Positions 60,622-64,000 of a stretch of DNA of 64,000 bases are shown piece by piece. The translations under genes and the position numbers were made by a program. Position 1 is the first letter of the stretch, and each line of letters starts with the position of its first letter. A model generated the notes under the pieces. That model was not told the origin of the DNA. It saw only the letters and a list, made by a program, of their open reading frames with translations, and did not search any database. The stretch is from HGM04593 sp045646845 (GTDB lineage: Bacteria; Bacteroidota; Bacteroidia; Bacteroidales; Bacteroidaceae), in NCBI GenBank assembly GCA_045646845.1, contig JAZRLO010000015.1, forward strand, positions 1 through 64,000, in the 5' to 3' direction.

Positions 60622-63600
60622 ATGAGACGACGTATATTGACATTGTTGACCGCCCTTGCCGCAACTATCTGCATATTTGCGCAGGGTAACGTGCGCAGTG
60701 ACTCTATACGCAGGTCCATAAGAGAGAGAAACAGAGCCAGGCTCAGCGCGAAGAGAGATACGGTTCCGGCCCGCTACCCTATCAGCGAGACGGCACCGAT
60801 GACGTTGGACGACATGAAACGCAATCCGCTCGACCTGAAGAACCCCGAGAACATAAAGACCGACACAGTCTATAACGAAAAGGACAGCAGCTATACATTC
60901 ACCACGATACTCGGTGAAAACACTATGCTCGGAGCCCCCATCCTGCTAACTCCCGAAGAGTATGCCAAGTGGAAGGAGAAGCAGCAGATGCAGTCATTCT
61001 TCCGCAAGAAAGGCAACGAGGAGTGGGAGAACTCAAACAAGAAAAGCAAATTCGACTTCACTGACATGCACTTTGACCTGGGACCGGCGGAAAAGATATT
61101 CGGCCCGGGAGGAGTGCGCATAAAGACTCAGGGCAATGCCGAGATAAAGATAGGTTACTCGCTGCAGTCGATAGATAACCCGTCACTACCCTCACGCAGC
61201 AGAAACACCAACAGCTTTGACTTTGACGAACAGATAAACCTGAATGTAAGGGGTAGCGTGGGTGACAAGATGAACCTCGACTTCAACTACAACACCGAAG
61301 CCACGTTCAGCTACGATGCCAAGAAGATAAACCTGAAATACGAGGGCAAGGAGGACGAGGTGGTAAAGCTGCTCGAAGCCGGAAACGTATCGTTCCCTAC
61401 CAATTCAAGCCTCATAAGAGGTGCCTCATCATTGTTCGGACTGAGAGCCGACTTCCAGTTCGGCAAGCTGTCGTTGCAGACCGTAGTATCGCAGAAGACG
61501 TCGAACAGCACGGTGGTGAACTCGAAAGGTGGCACACAGCTCACCACATACGAGATAGAGATTACCAACTACGACGAGAACAAGCACTTCTTCCTCGCGC
61601 ACTATTTCCGCGACAACTATGACCGCTCGATGTCGCAGCTGCCTACAATCCTTTCGGGCATAAACATAAACCGCATCGAGGTGTGGGTCACTAACAAGAC
61701 CAGCGACTACAACAACCCGCGCAACATCGTGGCATTCACCGACATCGCCGAGAACAGGCACATAAGCAACGGCATATGGGTCTCATCGGGCACATCGCCA
61801 ATTCCGTACAACGGTGCCAACAACCTGTACATGCAAATGACCACGCAGTATTCGGCGATACGCGACATTGACCAGGCGAACAACATTCTGAACGGCATTG
61901 AAGGCATCAGCGGCGGACAGGACTACGAGAAACTGTCGAATGCACGACTGCTGTCACCGTCGGAATACACCCTTAACAGGGAACTCGGTTTCATCTCGCT
62001 CAAGACGGCACTCCGCGCGGATGAGGTGCTGGCAGTAGCGTATGAATATACATATGGGGGACAGACATATCAGGTCGGTGAATTCTCGAGCGACATAAAG
62101 GAGTCGAAAACGACGCTCTTCCTGAAACTGATAAAGCCCAACGCCTGTTCGCCCAAGAACGGTTGCTGGGACCTCATGATGAAGAATGTGTATTCTTTGG
62201 GAACAAGAAACCTGAAGAGCACAGGCTTCAAACTCGATGTCTATTATGCGAGCGACAGCCTGGGAACGAACATCACGTATCTGCCGGAACAGCAACTTAA
62301 AGGTAAGACGCTGCTGCAGATGATGGGGCTCGACAGGCTCGACAGCAACAACAGCAAGGAGAACCCGAACGGTGTGTTCGACTTCATCGAAGGCTACACG
62401 GTGGATGCCGCAGGAGGACGTATATTCTTCCCGTCGGTAGAACCGTTCGGCAGTTATCTTGAAAGCAAGATTGCCAACAGGCAGCTGTCCGACAAATATG
62501 TCTTCCACGAGCTTTATGACTCCACGAAAACCGTGGCAAAACAGATTGCCGAAAAGGACAAATTCTACCTGATAGGTGAATTCACCGGTACGGCGGCAAA
62601 TGTAATACATACAGGTTCAACAAACATTCCGCGAGGTTCCGTAGTGGTTACGGCCGGTGGCATGACACTGGTAGAGAACAGCGACTATCAGGTCGATTAC
62701 TCATCGGGTACGGTGACCATCCTTAACCAGAACATCATAGATGCAGGAACGAACGTGCAGGTGTCGCTCGAGAGCAACACACTGTTCAACATGCAGCGCA
62801 AGACTGTACTCGGACTCAACTGGGCTTATGACTTCTCCGATGACTTCAAGTTCGGAGGTACACTCCTTTCACTGTCGGAAAAACCGCTAACTTCAAAGGT
62901 TGACATGGGTTCAGAGCCCCTTAACAACTTCCTGTGGGGATTCAACCTGAACTGGAAAAAGGAGAGCCAATGGCTCACGAACATGATAGACAAACTGCCG
63001 TTCATAAGCTGCACCGCACCGTCATCGATAACGCTCTCGGCGGAGTTCGCAAGGCTGGAGGCCGGGACATCGAGTGACGTGCAGAGCGAGGCCTCGTACA
63101 TCGACGACTTCGAGAGCACGGAAAACGGCATAGACATAAAATCTCCGTCACAATGGATGCTGGCTTCGTCGCCGGGAGGGATGCAGTACAGCAACCTGAG
63201 CAATGACCTGCGCACCGGATTCAACCGCGCGCACCTGAGCTGGTACACCATTGACCCGCTGTTTACGCGCCGCAGTTCGTCACTGACCCCAGCACACATC
63301 AAGAGCGACGTGGAACAGCTGTCTAACCACTACGTACGCGAGGTCTATGAGAGGGAACTTTACCCTAACAAGGAATCGACATACGGCGAGTCATCGACAC
63401 TCTCGCTGCTCAACGTGACATACTACCCCAACGAACGCGGACCGTACAACTTGGACACAGACCTCGACTACAACGGAAAGCTCAATGACCCCGAAAAGCG
63501 TTGGGGCGGAATGACGCGCCAGCTCACGACTACCGATTTCGAGGGAGCAAACATACAGTATTTGGAGTTCTGGATGCTCGACCCCTTCATCTACGAACAG

Positions 63601-64000
63601 AACGGCATGGGCGGAGAACTCTACTTCAACCTGGGCGAGGTATCGGAGGATATTCTCAAGGACGGCAAGAAGTTCTACGAGAACGGACTGCCGGCCGAGG
63701 GCAACAGCTATGGACACGAAGAGACCGTATGGGGAAAGGTCCCCACGACGACCAGTCTGGTGTATGCATTCGACAACAATGCCGGCAGCCGAGACCAGCA
63801 GGATGTAGGACTCAACGGACTGAGCAGCGCGGACGAGGCTGAGTTCCCGGCATACAAGGAGTACCTTGCAGCCATCAAGGGACGTGTAAGACAGGAGGTC
63901 TATGACAGCATCGCAGCCGACCCGGCCGGTGACGACTACCATTACTTCAGGGGCGGCGACTACGATGCGGCGGAACGGAGCATCATTGAACGATACAAAT
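60622..64000 (+). CDS. sprA: SprA, type IX secretion outer-membrane channel (N-terminal part, cut by window edge)
   Basis: An open frame runs from ATG 60622 to the window end (1126 codons, no stop). A signal peptide (MRRRILTLLTALAATICIFAQ) is followed by SprA landmarks: SSYTFTTILGENTMLGAPILL, TPEEYAKWKEK, FDLGPAEKIFGPGGVRIKTQG, NVRGSVGDKMNLDFNYNTE, RGASSLFGLRADFQFGKLSLQ, and later ENSDYQVDYSSGTVTILN. SprA (Sov) is the very large beta-barrel through which type IX cargo crosses the outer membrane. Its presence supports the idea that the CTD-bearing enzymes in this window are type IX substrates. The full protein is normally over 2000 residues. Confidence 0.93.
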   Translation, partial: MRRRILTLLTALAATICIFAQGNVRSDSIRRSIRERNRARLSAKRDTVPARYPISETAPMTLDDMKRNPLDLKNPENIKTDTVYNEKDSSYTFTTILGENTMLGAPILLTPEEYAKWKEKQQMQSFFRKKGNEEWENSNKKSKFDFTDMHFDLGPAEKIFGPGGVRIKTQGNAEIKIGYSLQSIDNPSLPSRSRNTNSFDFDEQINLNVRGSVGDKMNLDFNYNTEATFSYDAKKINLKYEGKEDEVVKLLEAGNVSFPTNSSLIRGASSLFGLRADFQFGKLSLQTVVSQKTSNSTVVNSKGGTQLTTYEIEITNYDENKHFFLAHYFRDNYDRSMSQLPTILSGININRIEVWVTNKTSDYNNPRNIVAFTDIAENRHISNGIWVSSGTSPIPYNGANNLYMQMTTQYSAIRDIDQANNILNGIEGISGGQDYEKLSNARLLSPSEYTLNRELGFISLKTALRADEVLAVAYEYTYGGQTYQVGEFSSDIKESKTTLFLKLIKPNACSPKNGCWDLMMKNVYSLGTRNLKSTGFKLDVYYASDSLGTNITYLPEQQLKGKTLLQMMGLDRLDSNNSKENPNGVFDFIEGYTVDAAGGRIFFPSVEPFGSYLESKIANRQLSDKYVFHELYDSTKTVAKQIAEKDKFYLIGEFTGTAANVIHTGSTNIPRGSVVVTAGGMTLVENSDYQVDYSSGTVTILNQNIIDAGTNVQVSLESNTLFNMQRKTVLGLNWAYDFSDDFKFGGTLLSLSEKPLTSKVDMGSEPLNNFLWGFNLNWKKESQWLTNMIDKLPFISCTAPSSITLSAEFARLEAGTSSDVQSEASYIDDFESTENGIDIKSPSQWMLASSPGGMQYSNLSNDLRTGFNRAHLSWYTIDPLFTRRSSSLTPAHIKSDVEQLSNHYVREVYERELYPNKESTYGESSTLSLLNVTYYPNERGPYNLDTDLDYNGKLNDPEKRWGGMTRQLTTTDFEGANIQYLEFWMLDPFIYEQNGMGGELYFNLGEVSEDILKDGKKFYENGLPAEGNSYGHEETVWGKVPTTTSLVYAFDNNAGSRDQQDVGLNGLSSADEAEFPAYKEYLAAIKGRVRQEVYDSIAADPAGDDYHYFRGGDYDAAERSIIERYK

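Overview
The window is a chromosomal segment from a member of the Bacteroidales (phylum Bacteroidota). Several things point there: the str operon order rpsL-rpsG-fusA-rpsJ-rplC without tuf, many Bacteroidales-restricted families (DUF4831, DUF3256, DUF4491, DUF3244, C10/streptopain peptidases), the start of sprA (type IX secretion) next to ruvA, TPR-membrane-HTH regulators, and promoters of the Bacteroidota type (TTTG, about 20 bases, TAnnTTTG). The genus cannot be settled by reading. No rRNA, tRNA, CRISPR array or complete insertion sequence was found.

Layout. (1) 1-3.7 kb, minus strand: ribosomal str operon. (2) 4.0-6.4 kb, minus: hpt-adk-obg. (3) 6.6-11.1 kb, plus: DUF4831 protein, ffh, folD, CapA-like protein. 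(4) 11.1-17.4 kb, minus: a tightly packed housekeeping run, in transcription order recF, DUF721, NupG-like permease, bifunctional nuclease, rsmE, truA, EamA permease, DUF3256. (5) 17.6-22.4 kb: TPR membrane protein, ribH, a Fur/PerR-rubrerythrin pair, ABC-F ATPase. (6) 22.4-33.5 kb, plus: M13 metallopeptidase lipoprotein, metA (acetyl-type active site), acyl-ACP thioesterase, GH20 hexosaminidase, and a 1514-residue C1-protease/LamG/PKD surface protein, separated by repeat-rich spacers. (7) 34.0-38.7 kb, minus: an AT-rich five-gene cluster of unknown membrane-associated proteins behind a structured leader with a small ORF and an intrinsic terminator. (8) 38.9-42.4 kb: outer-membrane beta-barrel protein and manA. 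(9) 42.5-47.1 kb: an AT-rich module of lipoprotein, C10 protease and DUF3244 protein, facing a TPR-HTH regulator across a symmetric pair of operator-like sites. (10) 47.2-55.2 kb: DUF4491, GH2 beta-galactosidase, GH29 fucosidase, cutC, xpt. (11) 55.4-64 kb: transglutaminase-like protein, ABC exporter, ruvA, sprA (runs off the end).

The core genes cover translation, protein targeting, purine salvage, folate, riboflavin and methionine metabolism, and DNA repair. The accessory genes suggest a gut or mucosal saprophyte that takes apart host glycans and proteins: beta-galactosidase, fucosidase, hexosaminidase, C1, C10 and M13 peptidases, several of them exported and two with C-terminal tails like type IX secretion signals. 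SprA, the type IX translocon channel, is encoded in the same window.

The least explained parts are the 34-38.7 kb cluster with its attenuator-like leader, the mirrored 19-bp operator pair at 45.2-45.3 kb, and several families of dispersed intergenic repeats. One repeat is a MITE-like element. Another appears to have entered the end of a coding region.
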